Notes: generated by a model from the letters alone, not told the origin. A DNA stretch of 64,000 bases from Janthinobacterium rivuli (GCF_029690045.1 NZ_CP121464.1:124001-188000); one strand, 5' to 3'. Counted from the stretch's first letter, positions 39,187-51,800 are shown. Translations and numbers: made by a program.

Positions 39187-40968
39187 TCACGCCTGTTGCA
39201 GCACGGGACGCATCTGGCGTCCGTCGCCCTGCTCTTCAGCCAAGCGCGTGGCGAATTCGTCGACGAAGACGGCCATATCGGCGACGATGGCGTCTGAACG
39301 CGAGGACAGCCAGTTGTAGCCGAACAGCGCGGGAATCGCCACGCCCAGGCCGGCAGCCGTACACAGCAATGCTGCCGCCATGCCCGGCGCCACCGAGTTG
39401 ATGTCCACGGCGCCGGCCATGGCCGCCACGACGAACACCAGCATGATGCCGATCACGGTGCCGAACAGGCCGACGTACGGCGCGCCTTCGATGGTGGTCG
39501 ACAGCCAGATCATGCGTTTCGACATGCGCTCGCTTTCGCGCACCATCACGCCATCCATGGCGGCGCGGATGGCGCCGATGGTCGCGTTCGAGACGGCATT
39601 CAAGTCGTAGCCGCGGTCGTGGCGGCGGCGCATCTCGTCGATGGCCACGTCATACAGGCGCCACAGCGAGGAATCCGTCTTCACGGAAGCGCTCAGCTTG
39701 CCGTTGCGCGCCAGGTGGTCCAGCGGCGCGCCGGCCGCTTCGTGGAACGACTGCATGAATTGCGCATTGGCGCGCGAGATGGCGCCATAGCTGCGGCCTT
39801 TGCCGATCATGATGATCCACGACAAGACCATCATCAGGCCCAGCACGCCGACGACAATCCAGGCGTCGAGCGGCATGGCGGCGATGATGAAGCCGAAATG
39901 GCTTTTGCCCGCCTGCTGTTCATCGGCGCCAAACACGGCCAGGCGCGATTCGGAACCTTGCGAGACGGCATCGGCCAGCAGCAGGGCGTCGGCGCGGGCC
40001 GTGCGCGACAGGCGCAGCTCGTCAATGGCGCCCGTGAAGTTGTTCAGCGTGGAAGTACCGGCAGCGACCGGCGGCGCATCGGCGCCCACCGAAGCGGCTG
40101 TGCTGAAGGCTGGCAGCGCGGTGGCCAGCGAGACGGCTGGACGGCCGCCCACGTACAGGGCCACGTTGTTCTTGTCGGCCTTGACAGCCAGGTGCGACCA
40201 TTGCGCGGCCTGGATCGGTTGGCCGGGCTTGCTGCGCTGGCCATTCACCTGCACGAAAGGCACACCCTGGTCGACACCGATCAGCAATTCACTGGCGCCA
40301 TCGCGGCGCGCATACAGCACTTGCTGGGGGCCCAGGTTGTCGGGACGCACCCAGGCGGAAAAGGTGAACGGCGCGCCGGCGGCCAGCGCCAGCGAAGGCG
40401 AGGCAGGCAGCATCAGCGGTGCGGTACCCAGGCGGGCGCCGGCGCCGATGACGGAACCGTCGAGCGCCGGCACGGCCGTCTGGGCGTGGTTGCCGTAGGC
40501 AGTGCTGTCGCGCGAAGGCACGCCAGGCTCGGTGAAGTGGTACACGAGGCTGTAATCGGGGTCGAACGTGCGCTGGCCATTGCCGGAAGCGGGCGCCTTC
40601 GGATTACCGTAGTACATCCACAGCTGCTGCGGCGTGCCCGCCGTCAGGGCCGGCACATCGACCCAGATCAGGGCGATGCCCAAGAGCGGGTTGAACTGTT
40701 CGATCTGGTGGTTCAGCACCGTTTTATCGTCGCCCGCCACGAAGCGCAGGTCGGCGCCGTTGTCGCTGACGCCTTCGAAGTTGAAGTTACCCGAATGCAA
40801 ACGCAGCAGCACGGGAATGCGGCCGGGATCGCCGCCCACGGCGCCCGCCTTCGGACCCGCGTCGACGGTGACGGGTTTGCGGTAAGCCCAGTCGGGCTGC
40901 CACCAGGCATGCGCCAGGCCGGGAACGAGCGTGCCCAGGATCGTGAGCAAAAAAAGAAAACGTTGCAT
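39187..40968 (-). CDS. DUF2341-LamG-ExbB fusion (MotA/TolQ/ExbB proton channel with large periplasmic sensor)
   Basis: A 593-residue fusion. A signal peptide (MQRFLFLLTILGTLVPGLAHA) leads to a DUF2341 domain (~60-145, ending around QQLWMYYGNP). A LamG/concanavalin-like jelly-roll follows (~195-330: FTFSAWVRPDNLGPQQVLYARR, GAIDELRLSRTA). Then come a membrane helix (~367-389) and a MotA/TolQ/ExbB domain (~440-575) with two further helices (APYVGLFGTVIGIMLVF; AAALLCTAAGLGVAIPALFGY). Normal ExbB is about 230-250 residues with a small periplasmic part, so ~360 extra periplasmic residues are fused here. LamG domains often bind carbohydrate or protein ligands, hence a possible sensor. It lies between tpsB and exbD. 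Confidence 0.92.
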   Translation of the reverse strand: MQRFLFLLTILGTLVPGLAHAWWQPDWAYRKPVTVDAGPKAGAVGGDPGRIPVLLRLHSGNFNFEGVSDNGADLRFVAGDDKTVLNHQIEQFNPLLGIALIWVDVPALTAGTPQQLWMYYGNPKAPASGNGQRTFDPDYSLVYHFTEPGVPSRDSTAYGNHAQTAVPALDGSVIGAGARLGTAPLMLPASPSLALAAGAPFTFSAWVRPDNLGPQQVLYARRDGASELLIGVDQGVPFVQVNGQRSKPGQPIQAAQWSHLAVKADKNNVALYVGGRPAVSLATALPAFSTAASVGADAPPVAAGTSTLNNFTGAIDELRLSRTARADALLLADAVSQGSESRLAVFGADEQQAGKSHFGFIIAAMPLDAWIVVGVLGLMMVLSWIIMIGKGRSYGAISRANAQFMQSFHEAAGAPLDHLARNGKLSASVKTDSSLWRLYDVAIDEMRRRHDRGYDLNAVSNATIGAIRAAMDGVMVRESERMSKRMIWLSTTIEGAPYVGLFGTVIGIMLVFVVAAMAGAVDINSVAPGMAAALLCTAAGLGVAIPALFGYNWLSSRSDAIVADMAVFVDEFATRLAEEQGDGRQMRPVLQQA

Positions 40969-41024
40969 GACAGTGATTCTCCGAAGAAAAGTCTAAAAAA
41001 GTGCAGTGCTGGTGAGCTGGCCCG

Positions 41025-42662
41025 TCAGTAGCTGGCCGACAGGTTGAAATTGATGCGGCGCACGTGTTTGTGCGTGCGCGGGCCATCGCGCAGCGGGTAA
41101 GCAAAATCGATGCGGCCATTCAGGTAGCGCAGGAACTGGAAGCTGCTGCCCACGCCCACCGAGGCCAGGCCGAACAGGTCTTTCTGTTCCACCATCGGAT
41201 CGCGCAGGCGCAGGCGCGCGCCATCGGCAAAGGCAAACAAACGCCAGTTTTCCAGGCGGCTGAAATACGTCAGCTGGGGCGTGCGCCATTCGACCGTGCC
41301 CGATACGCCGTAGTCGCCCGTCGCTTCGGCCGACAGGTAGCCGCGCACGGAATTGGCGCCGCCGGCGGCCATCTGTTCGCCCGACACGAGCGCCGCATCG
41401 GCCAGCTGGCCCGACATGCGCCCATGCAGCTGTGCGCCGCTGCCCAGGGTAGTGGTGGCGTTGGCGTCGCCCTTCAGGACGAGGAAGCTGGGTGTAGCCT
41501 TGTAGCGCTTGTTATCGTAGGCTGCGCTGTTGCTGCCATAGCCGAACGCGGCGCGCGTACCGGCCACCAGCGACAGGCCCAGGCCATACGTCGCCGCGTC
41601 CGTCTGCGCAAAACCGTTGTAGGCCACGCTGAGCGGCACATATTTCAAGGGGATGCTCGAGCCGGCGCCATTCAGCTGCAGCGCTTCCTGGTTATCCTTG
41701 AAATCGATGCCGGCGCTAAAGCTGTGCCACCAGATGCCGCTGTTGGGCACCGTGTAGTTGACTTTCATGCCCAGCGCGTGGCCCTTGCCCAGCACGCTGG
41801 TGCCGCCCGTGCTGGCCACGTTGCTGTTCGACTGGTAGCCCGTCGCTTCCAGACTCCAGCCCTGCGTGCCGATGGGCGCCACGTACGAGGCGGACCACAC
41901 CTTGGTCTGGTTCAGGTCGCCCGGCGTGCCGAAAAAGCTGATGGTGGCGCTATGCCCCATCTGCCACAGATTGTCGTGGCCGACCGAGACGCTGCTGCGC
42001 AGTTTCTTGGTATCGGCGCTGTAATCATTGTTCAAGCCGACACTGGCGCGCCACGGGCTGCTGTCCTCGACTTTCAAGTCCACGTCCATGGTACCGGGCA
42101 GGCTGCCCTGCTTGACCAAGGGCATCACCTGGCGCTTGGGACCGCGGTTCAGGGCCGTCAGTTCCACCTGCGCCTGGGTAAAGTCGGGCACTTTGCCCTC
42201 CGTCAGGGCCGGCACTTGCTGGCGCACGTCGAGCGGCGAGTTGTATTGCGCACCGACCACGCGCAAGCGTCCCACCTTCGTTTCGCTCACCTGCAGCACC
42301 ACCACGCCCTGCTCCACCTGCTGCTCCGGCAAGTCCACGTAGACGGACTGGTAGCCGCGGGCTTGATATGCCGCAACGAGGGCGTCGCGCGCCCCTTCCA
42401 CGTCCTTCAGGGTGCGGCCCGGTCCCAGGAAGGGCGTGACCGCCTCTTCGATGGCGCGCGCATCGAGCACGGTATTGCCGCGCACCAGGTATTCCTCGAT
42501 CGTCACCTGCCGTTCCGGCGCGGCCACGGGAGCGGCTGCCGGCACCGCGTCCTGCGCGCGCGCCATGCCGGGCAGCGCCAGCATGGCCAGGCACAGCATC
42601 GTCAAGGCGGTCGCGGGTGCCGCGGGTGCTGCCCCCTTGCCCTGTTTTTTCATCTCACGCAT
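41025..42662 (-). CDS. TPS outer-membrane transporter (ShlB/FhaC/HecB family, TpsB)
   Basis: A 545-residue Omp85-superfamily protein that secretes the TPS exoprotein encoded just upstream. A signal peptide (ALTMLCLAMLALPGMARA) precedes one or two POTRA domains (VTIEEYLVRGNTVLDARAIEEAV; KVGRLRVVGAQYNSPLDVRQQVPALTEG). A ShlB-type beta-barrel follows, ending in ISYPLRD-type DFAYPLRDGPRTHKHVRRINFNLSASY. The ATG at 42662 has AAGGTGA upstream. It is separated from tpsA by 141 nt that contain a strong hairpin. Confidence 0.94.
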   Translation of the reverse strand: MREMKKQGKGAAPAAPATALTMLCLAMLALPGMARAQDAVPAAAPVAAPERQVTIEEYLVRGNTVLDARAIEEAVTPFLGPGRTLKDVEGARDALVAAYQARGYQSVYVDLPEQQVEQGVVVLQVSETKVGRLRVVGAQYNSPLDVRQQVPALTEGKVPDFTQAQVELTALNRGPKRQVMPLVKQGSLPGTMDVDLKVEDSSPWRASVGLNNDYSADTKKLRSSVSVGHDNLWQMGHSATISFFGTPGDLNQTKVWSASYVAPIGTQGWSLEATGYQSNSNVASTGGTSVLGKGHALGMKVNYTVPNSGIWWHSFSAGIDFKDNQEALQLNGAGSSIPLKYVPLSVAYNGFAQTDAATYGLGLSLVAGTRAAFGYGSNSAAYDNKRYKATPSFLVLKGDANATTTLGSGAQLHGRMSGQLADAALVSGEQMAAGGANSVRGYLSAEATGDYGVSGTVEWRTPQLTYFSRLENWRLFAFADGARLRLRDPMVEQKDLFGLASVGVGSSFQFLRYLNGRIDFAYPLRDGPRTHKHVRRINFNLSASY

Positions 42663-42754
42663 CTTCCATTCACCTTAAAATCAAACGGTTGCCCTGTGTT
42701 GCGGCGCTGGGCCGGCGTTTTTTTGTTGCTAATGCTGATCTACTGATGCCTAGA

Positions 42755-42776
42755 CAGCCGCCGCGCGCGGCGACTG
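42755..42776 (-). other. strong hairpin between tpsA and tpsB
   Basis: A 22-nt near-perfect palindrome (arms CAGTCGCCGCG and CGCGGCGGCTG on the minus strand, with one T-G pair), 28 nt behind the tpsA stop. There is no T run, so it may cap or protect the mRNA, or reduce tpsB expression relative to tpsA, and is not a classical terminator. Confidence 0.5.
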
Positions 42777-42803
42777 CCGAATGTCATCAAATGTTCATAA
42801 AAC

Positions 42804-45800
42804 TCACGGTTGCAGGCCGCGCCGCTCGTTCGGCGTGAGCGCCTGCAGCTGCGGCGCCGTCAACGGCCCCGCGCCCAGCACCTGCACCACGCCGGCCGGC
42901 TGATAGCTGGACGCCTGCGGTTCGCCGCCCTGGTGCTTGCCAACACCGCCCTCGTCCGCCTGCTCGTTGCCAAAGCCCAGCACCTTCACCGTGAACAGCG
43001 ACGGTTGCGCCTGGCGCGTGGCGGCCCGTTCGCGCTGCAGCACGTCCTGCGCCGCCGTCACGGCTTGCGTGGCGGCCGCGCTGGCGTTGCTCAATGCGCC
43101 CACGTTCACGGTGGCGACCACGGGCAGGCCCGCCGACTTGCCCTGCACCTGGACGTTTTCCGCATTGATCACCTGCAAGGCCGCCAGGTTGACGTTGCCC
43201 GAGACGCGGATGCCCGCCTCGCCCGCGTCGATGCTGCCCAGCGGGGCGATCAGGTCGATGTCGCCGGGCGGCACCTCCGGGATCGGGTTCAGGGTGGCGA
43301 TGCCGGCGCCCGTGGCCGGCGTGCTCGGCGACAGGCTGACCAGGCCGATGCTGTCGTACGCGCGGCGCTGCGGCGTGTAGACAACGGTGGACTTGGTGCC
43401 GCGGCCCGCGTTGATGTCGCCCGTGGCCGACCAGGCCAGGATGTTGCCGCCGAAGGTAGTAAAGATGCGGCTCTGGCCCAGCAGGATGCTGTCTTTCGCA
43501 TACATCTGGATCTCGCCCTGTCCCTGCGTCAGCACGCCCGAGCCTTCGCCCGGCGCATAGCCGCCATCGACGCCGATCAGCGCGCGCCCGCCCGGCACCG
43601 TGATGCCGATGTCGCCGCCGGCATCCGTGTGAATGCCCGCGTCGTTGACGGTCACGTAAGGCACGTTGTAGTCGGGACGGCCCGCCTCGACCCATTCCTG
43701 CGGACTCAGGTAGCGCACGCCCGCGACGGGACGCTTGGTGTACACGCCGCCGTATCCGTTGACCGTGTACAGCGCGCTGCTGAACATCGTCAGGTCGCCC
43801 TGGTACTCGATCTTCTGGCCCGCCTTGTCCTGCGATGGGAACAGGGTGGCGATCGCTTCCCGGCCGCGCAGATAGCTGCCGCGGCGCATGCCGTCCGGAT
43901 CGTTGTACTCGCGCCCGGCCGCCTTCAGTTCGGCAAAGTAGACATTGCTCAGGTAAACCTGCTGCTGCTCCTTCGGCAAGGCGGCAAAGAAGCTGCGCGC
44001 ATCGGTGGCCGGGTCGTAGCGGATGCCCAGGCCGCTGTCGCCGCCAAAGCGCGTCGTCAGCCAGTTCACCAGGTGCAGCTGGCTGACCTGCGCGTATTCG
44101 CGCGCCAAGTCGCGCCGCACGGCGCCCCTCTGCTGGCCGACCTTTTCCAGTTCCGCCTGCTTCGTGCCGAGGAAGGCGGACGCGCCCGCCTCGTCGCCAC
44201 TGTAGGCGAACTGGCCGCGCAGCCAGTCGGCCAGGGTCAGCTTGCCGCCGTAGACATACACGGCGCTGCCGGCCTGGTCGGCCAGCGGCTTGGCCGGATC
44301 GGCCAGCTTGGACGGGTCCAGGTAGCGCGCCGCGAAGGCCGCATAGTCGGGACCGTTGCGGCCCACGCCGGCGGCCACGCTGATGCCGGCGCCATTGCCG
44401 CGTTCGCCGATACCGCTGCCGATGATCGAACCGAGGCTGCGCAATTCCGCCTTGTCGGCCATGTACAGGTCGCGCCCGGCGCTCACGTTCAGCTGGCCCG
44501 GCCCCGCCACATAGAAAGTGCTGTAGCGGATATCGCGGCCGGCACTGACGACGGAAACGTCATCGGCATGGCGGTGCACGAAGAGGTTGCCGCGCGCCGA
44601 CGAGCTGGCGAAGACGACCGGCTTTTCCGGCAGCTCGGGACTGTTGGCAAAGGGCTGGCCGGTCCATCCCGCCGCGCCAGCCGGCACGCCTTCGACACTG
44701 CCGAGCGGCGTGCCGGAATTGACGATGTCGCGCCCGGCGCGCACGGCCACGGCGCCACCGCCTTCGTACCATACGCCCAGCGGGCCCGTTTCGCCCTTCA
44801 GTGTTCCCCGGTACACGATGCCGCCCGTGCGCAAGCCCACGATGTCGCCGCTGTTGGCATAGAAGTGCGCGGGCACCTGGCCCGCCGGCACATAATCGGA
44901 GACCGTCGGCGGGGTCATGCTGAACAGCGGATAAGTCTGCTCCGCACCGCTGGCGCCGTTGCTGGTCGCCCCCAGCAATTTCAGCGCTGAAGGCGCCAGC
45001 GCCTCCTGGCTGACGTTATGCAGCGGCAAGTGGCCGAACCACACCGGGCCCAGGGCGCCGACGAAACCGGGATTGAACGGGCTCGGCAAGAGTCGCGGAT
45101 CGGCGCCCGATTGCGTGATCGGATAGCCGGCCGCATGGATGGAGTCGGCGGCCAGCATTTCCAGCTGGCCCGCGCCCGTCCTGACAAACTGCGGCGCCAC
45201 CGGTGACGGCGCCAGGATCACGCCGTTTTGCGGCATGTCGACCTTGCCGCCATCACCCAGCCGGCCCAGGCTGGCATTGCCGTAGTACAAACTGCCGCTG
45301 GCGGCCACGGCGCGCAGCACGGACGGCATGACGAAACGCCCGTCCGACGGCGCGTAGTTGTCGCCGACCGTCGCATTGATCCAGGACGAGGTGGGCGTCA
45401 GGTTGCCGCCCGCGCTGAACAGGTCGATGGCCGTGGCCGGCGTCCACAGCGAGAACCAGCTCCAGCCTTCGCCGGTGCGCTCCACGCCCTGGTAGCTGAA
45501 CGGCGAACCATAGCCCAGTTGCTTCACGCGGCCCGCATCGGCCACGCCGCCCAGCACCACATCGCCGCGCGCATCGATGCGCACGCCGCTGTCGCCCGGC
45601 ACCAGGATAGGCCCGCCGCTGGCGATCGCCGTACCCGCCGTGTAGGTTTCATACGGCCGCGATTCCTTCGGATCGGCGCGGTCGAAGCGCAATTCGATGC
45701 CGCCCACGGCGCCCGCTTCCAGGCGCAGCGCGCCGCGCAGGTTGGTAAGCGTGCTGTTCAGGCCAGGCAGCTGGCGTTCGAAACGCGTGTTCGGGTTCGG

Positions 45801-48800
45801 CCGGTCGCTATTGCTGTCGAAGCTGCGCACCTCGGCCACAGGGTTCAGCCCGCCGCCGATGCGGATATCGAGATCGCCGCCGCCCGTCAGCAGCAGCTTG
45901 CCGTCCGGCGTCACCCTGCCCGTGCTGCCCACGGCCACGTTCAGGCCCTGGCTGCGCGGCGCGAACTCGCCGCCCGCATCGGCGCGCGAGGCCAGCATGC
46001 CGGCGTCGCCGCCCGCCTGCAGCAGCAGATTGCCGCCACCGAGGGTGCCGATGCCCGTAAAGCCCGACAGGAAAGGCATGCCCGAATACAGGTCCGCCCC
46101 TTCGGTGCCCGGAACATAGGTGCCGAAGTTGATCCACCATGCCGTCGGCACGCCGCCGCCCGTGCTGCCGCTGCCCTGGCGCCACAGCCAGGTGCCGATA
46201 TCGCTGGTGTCCTGCTGTGGACGCAGCCAGCCGATCGCGTCTTCGCGCCGGCTGACGGAGGCGGCCAGCGTGTCACCCTTGACGTCGCCCTGGGCGCGCA
46301 GCAGCAGGTTGCCGCCATGCTCGGGATACCAGGCGCGGTACAGGCTCTGGCTGCCGCCGTCGACGAACGGGATGAAAGCATCGCCGTCCGTCCCCAGCAA
46401 CTGGCCCTTGACGGTCCGCGCGCGCGGCAGATTGAACAGGTCCTTGCCGCCCACCAGCGGCGATGCCGACTGCGTGCCCGCCGTGTAGACGCCATACAGC
46501 GAACGCATGTCGAAGTCGCCCGCGGCGAGCAAATCGAGGTCGCCCGTGCCCGTGCGCAGCACGCTGAACAGGGGCTGGCGCGCCGGCTCCACGCTGATCA
46601 CCTCAACGGGCGGCGTGCCCTCCGCCACCTTGATCACAAAGTGCGCAAAGTACTCCAGCATGATTTCCTCGCCGCCAAAGTCTTCGACATTGACGTCGCC
46701 CGGTCCGTAGCCCTCGGCGATAGCCGCATCGCTGTAGATATATTTGGCCGGCAAACCCGTGCCCGGCTTGATGGAAGTCACCTTGCCCATGCCGTAATGC
46801 GCATCGGCCAGCATCAGATGCGCGTCCTTCGCATGCGGCTTCAGCGCGCGCGTGTCGGCCGCCGCCGTATCGGCGCCGCCCACCAGGCGCAGCGACCACG
46901 CGTGCGAACCCTGGGCCAGCATGGGCGCCAGCGCCAGGTTGCGGCCCTGGCTGCCGCTGCCATCCGCGCTGCGCAGCGACACCATGGTGACGTCGCCCGG
47001 CAGCCTGACCACGGTGCCGGCGGGCAGCACGCTGCCCTTGTCCAGCGCCAGCGCCGAGGCCAGCACCACGCCATTGACGGCATTCGTGGCATCGGCCACA
47101 TCCCACGGCCTGCCTTCGGGGAAAGGCAGGGCCACGTTCGCCGGCCACAGCATGGCCGCCACCCTGGCCGCGCCAGGCAGGCGCAGGCCGGCATCGAGCT
47201 GCATCCCGCTCGACAAGGTCAGCGCCTTTGGCAAGACCGTGCCGGCCGCGTACAGCACGCTGCCGTCGGCATTGCGCACGGCGCCGCCCAGCACGCTGCC
47301 GGCCGGCAGATTCAACTCCGCCGTCAAGGTGGCGCGCGCCGCCAGCAAGGTACCGCTGCGCAACTCCATGGCTTTCATCGGCACGGCGAAATTGACGCTC
47401 GTGCCCGATTTGAAATACGTGTCCTCCGCCAGAGTCACCAGGCCCGCTTGCGGCACGACAACCTCGCCGCCCCACGGCAGCCGGCCTTTCACCAGCTGCC
47501 AGCCCTTGTCATCGACCGTGACTGGCAGGGCGCTGGTATCGAAACCATCGGTGATGCTGCCAAAGACGCTGAGCTTGCCGCCAGCGCGCAGCACCAGCGC
47601 ACCGGCCTCGCCCGAGCCGTACACGCCGCTCAGGCGCGCCAGCGGATTGACGCCGTCGTAGCGGTGGCCGGACAGGTCGATGTCGCCATCGATATGCAGG
47701 TCGCCGCCCGGCGTGGCGCTGACGATCTCGACGCCAGGGCGCAGGTGAAAAGCGTTGGCGTCGCCGCGCAAGCCGCGCAGCTTGTTGTCCATCAAGTTGC
47801 CGTTGGCCAGCGCGTGGGCCATGAAGGCCTGGCTGTCCGCGTGTTTCTCGTCCAGGTAAGCCTGGTTGATGCTCTGGTAGCTGCGGCCGTCCGCATCCTT
47901 GCCCGTGCCAGCCGGGGCATCCTTGTATTGCCAGAAGGCATTGACGTTGACCGTGCGCGCGCCGGCGATGTTCAGCGCGCCGGCCGCGTCGATGTCGATG
48001 TCGTCGCCCGTGGCGCCGCCCAGGCGGCGCGCGTTCAGGTCGATGCTGCCGTAGTTGCCGCCCTTGTCTCCGCTGCGCAGGTCAAAACGCGCGCCGCTTT
48101 CCAGGGTCAGGCGGCCGCCAGGCGCGGCCAGTTCGATCACGGCGCGGTTCGGCGCCTCGATCACCTGGCCATAGCTGTCCGTGCGCAGCATCGTGCCGTG
48201 CGCATCGAGCACGGCGCCGGACTGGATGGTGACGCCGTCGCGGCCGGCCAGACGGATGCTGCCCACCTGCTCGCCGCTGGCGTCGATGCGGCCGCTCACC
48301 GTCAAGCTGCCGCCGTCGACGGAGACGCTCACTTCGCGTGCCTTGAGCTCGTCGCCGATGGTCAGATTGCCCTGCTTGAGCTGGAAGCTGCGGCTGCCGA
48401 ACACCTTGCCCGTGTTCAGGCGCTGGTTCAGGCCGGCGAAGTCGCCGATCTGTTGGGCGCGCACCTCCACGCCGCCCGCCGCGTAGGCTACCTGGGTGCC
48501 GCCCGCGTCATAATGGCCGCTGGCGCCGCCCAGCAGGCTGCCGCGCAAGTCGGCCGTGCCTGCCGCGTCGCCCGTGGCGACGACGCTGAGCTTGCCGGCG
48601 CGGTTGTTCACGGCCGACACGTCGATCACGGAAGCGGCCGCCTGGCGCACGTCGCCTGCGCGGCTGTCGAGGATCACGTCGCCGCCCCAACTGTACTTGC
48701 TCGTGTCATAGAAATCGATCTTGCGGCCCGCCAGGTCCAGCTTGGCCTTGTCGCCCAGCAGCACATCGCGCTCGGCCGACAGGGTCAGCTTTCCGCTTGG

Positions 48801-51800
48801 CAGAACCACCGAGGTATCGACGCTGACGCTGTTGCCGCTGAGCGCCACTTCCGCGCCCAGGGCGCCGGCCAGCGCCGCATTCGTCGGCGTGGTGGCGGCG
48901 GGGGTAGCGCCGGCCGGCGCGCTCACCTTGAGGTCGCCGCCCGCCGTGATGCGGTTGACGGAACCGGCCGCTCCCGTCAACAGCGGCGTGTTGATCAGCA
49001 AATCGCCGCCGCTGTAACGGTAGCCATTGGTGGCCGTATCCCACGCGCTTTGCGACTGGTAGACGGACAGGCTGCCCTTGTTGTTGGCCGTCAGCTGTTC
49101 GCTGGCATTGAGCGCCACCTGGCCGAAGCCCAGCATCAAACGGTCGAGGTGATGGATGGTGTCGGGACGGCTGTCCGGCGTGAAGCCGAACTCGATGCGC
49201 CTGGCGTCGACCTGCAAACGGCCGCTGCCCGTGCCGGGGCCATTGGCGACCACGGCACCCGGTGCATTCGTCGCGCCCTGCCACACGAGGGTGTCCGTGT
49301 GGATGCGCGCCAGCGCGTCCGTGCCGCCATAGCCGTAGATGGCCGGCGTATTGAGCACCAGGCGCGACAGCGAGGACTTGCCCGTGGCCGCGTCGATGGT
49401 CGACAGCTGCGACGAGTCATAGAAGTTGAAGGAATTGCGCGCCGTCAAACCCAGGCTTTCCAGCGCCGGTGCGCCCGTGCTGGTGTCGCCGCGCAGCAGG
49501 CGGTCGAGCACGCCCTGGTTCAGCGCCAGGCCGTCGGGCAAGGCGCCGCGGGCGCTGGCGTCCGCCAGGGACGCCTCGCTGCCGACATTGATCGCCCCCA
49601 TGCCCAGCACCAGGTTGCGCGTGCCGTAGCGCACGTTGTCGCGCAGGGTAAACGCGCGCTCCGTCACGGCCGCGATGGTGCCCTCGGAATACAGCGAGGT
49701 GCTGCCGCCGCAGGCGCCGCCAACTTTCGTGCAGGCGCCGATATCGATGATGCCGGGGCCATACGATTCGGACGACGGCGCCGCAGCCGGCAGCATGTCC
49801 AGCCAGCCGTTCGAGACGGCCAGCACGCTGCCCATGGGCTCGTACACATAGCCATCGCGCGAATCCCAGGCGGCCTTGCCGCGGCCCAGCGTATTGATGC
49901 CGGAACCCTGCTCCAGGATGATGCCGCCGTCTTTTCTCGCCGTCACCAGAAACACTTCGGCCGCCTTCAGCACGGCGCCGTCGCGCAGCACGATGCCGCC
50001 CGCCGATTCGTTGATGGCGGCGATATTGGCGCGCTGGTTGCTGCCCGTGCCAAATTCGCTGTAGTTCACGCGCGGCAAGCCGCCGATGCCCACGCGCTGG
50101 GCGCCGAAGGCGTTGATCTGCGACGCATGCACGGACACGCCATCGAAATCGGCCAGCGGCGCCGTGCCGTCGGCCAGCACTTCGTAGCGCGTCGACGCAT
50201 GGTTGCCCGTGCCCAGCAACAGGGAGCCGCCGAAGCCGCCCTCGGCCGGCGCATACAGGGCGCTGCCATCCATCATCAACGGCGTGTGGTTGTCCTTGAC
50301 GCTGTGCACGGATGGGGCGGTCAGCTGCACCCGCACGCCCTTGGCGTCGCGCTCGAGCGCGGCGCGCGGCACGCCGTCGCGCGTGGCTTGCGCCACGGCA
50401 AAGGCGGCATAGCCCGTTTCATTGTATTGGGAATAGCTGCGCAGCACGTCGGCCGGCGTCAGGATGGCTTGCTGCGCCACCACGTCGCGGATCGCCGTGC
50501 CTGCCACGCCCGTCTGCGCCGCCGTGGCAAACGAACCGTTGCGCATGGCGATCGTGCCGCCCGTCTCGACGGCGCCGGCCAGGCCATTCAATTCCACGCG
50601 GAAAGCACCGGGCAGCAGGGCGAAATTCGATGGCAGCAGGGTATAGGTGCCGGCCGCCAGGCCGGGCACGCCCGCGCCGATGGTGATCTGGCGTCCCGCG
50701 GCGGGCTTGCCCGCGCCCTGCTCGGCCGTCAAAGGCGCCACGTCAGGCTGCACGCCGGGAATGATGGCGTACACGGGGTTGGTATTCAGGCCAGGCAAGG
50801 TAAAGCCGCCGTTCGGCTTCATCTGCACCAGCGGATTGAGGCGCGCGTCGGTGGACCCGCCGCGTCCGGCCAGGAAGGCCGCGCCCGTCAAGGTGCCGCC
50901 GCCCGACATGTCGAGCACGGCGCCTTGTTGCACGTCGATGGCAGCGCCCGTCAAGGCGATCTCGGGGCCGTTGCCCACGCCCTTGAACACGACATCGTTA
51001 CCGTCATACAGGTAGCTCAAGCCATCGAGCGTGCCGCCGTACGGCATCGTCAAGCCTTTCGCACTGACGGACGTCAGGCTGCCAGGCAACAGATTGACGC
51101 GGCCCGTATTGGCTTCAAAGCCTTCGGCGCCCAGGTTGATCTGGCCCAGCGGCGCGCGCAGCACGCCATGCTGGTTGATGGTGGGCGCAACCAGGCTCAG
51201 GGTTCCGAACACGGAGAACGGCTGGTTTGGCGTGGCGCCGTCGCCGCTGCGCCCGATATTGAGCGTGCGCAGCGGATCGAGCGTGACGCGGAGGTTGCCG
51301 TATTCGTCGATGCCGCTCTGCTGGCCCACCGTGACCATGCCGCTGTCGCCCGTGGCCGGGTAGATTTGCGCGGCCACCAGGGTGGCGTTGCCGGGCTGGT
51401 ACAGGGCGGCGCTGTTCGACAGGCGCATGTCGCCGCGGCTGTTCAGGGTCAGCTGCTCGAAGGCATCGCGCTCGACCACCAGGTCGGCGCCGCTGCTCTG
51501 CGCAATGGTGCCGCGCGTACCCATGTTGACCTCGCCCGCGATATCGAGCATGCCCGCATCGATCTGCAGCAGGGAATCCTCGGCCACCAGCGGCACGCCC
51601 AGGATGCCGCGTCCCTTGCCCAGGTTCTTCGAACCTTTCACGGCATTGGGCACGATGTAATCGTCCTTCTGCGCACGCACGGCCGTACCCAGGCGCACAT
51701 ACGGCGCCGCCAGGTGCACCTGGCTGGCAAGGCTGCCCGCCTTGTCCTGGCCATCGGCATCCGGCTGCGGCGGCTGCTGCGCCAGCCCCAGCGAGGTGGC

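Noticed and set aside
42804..44500. Contact-dependent inhibition toxin at the TpsA C-terminus
   Set aside because: No VENN-like motif, no variable toxin domain and no small immunity gene before tpsB.
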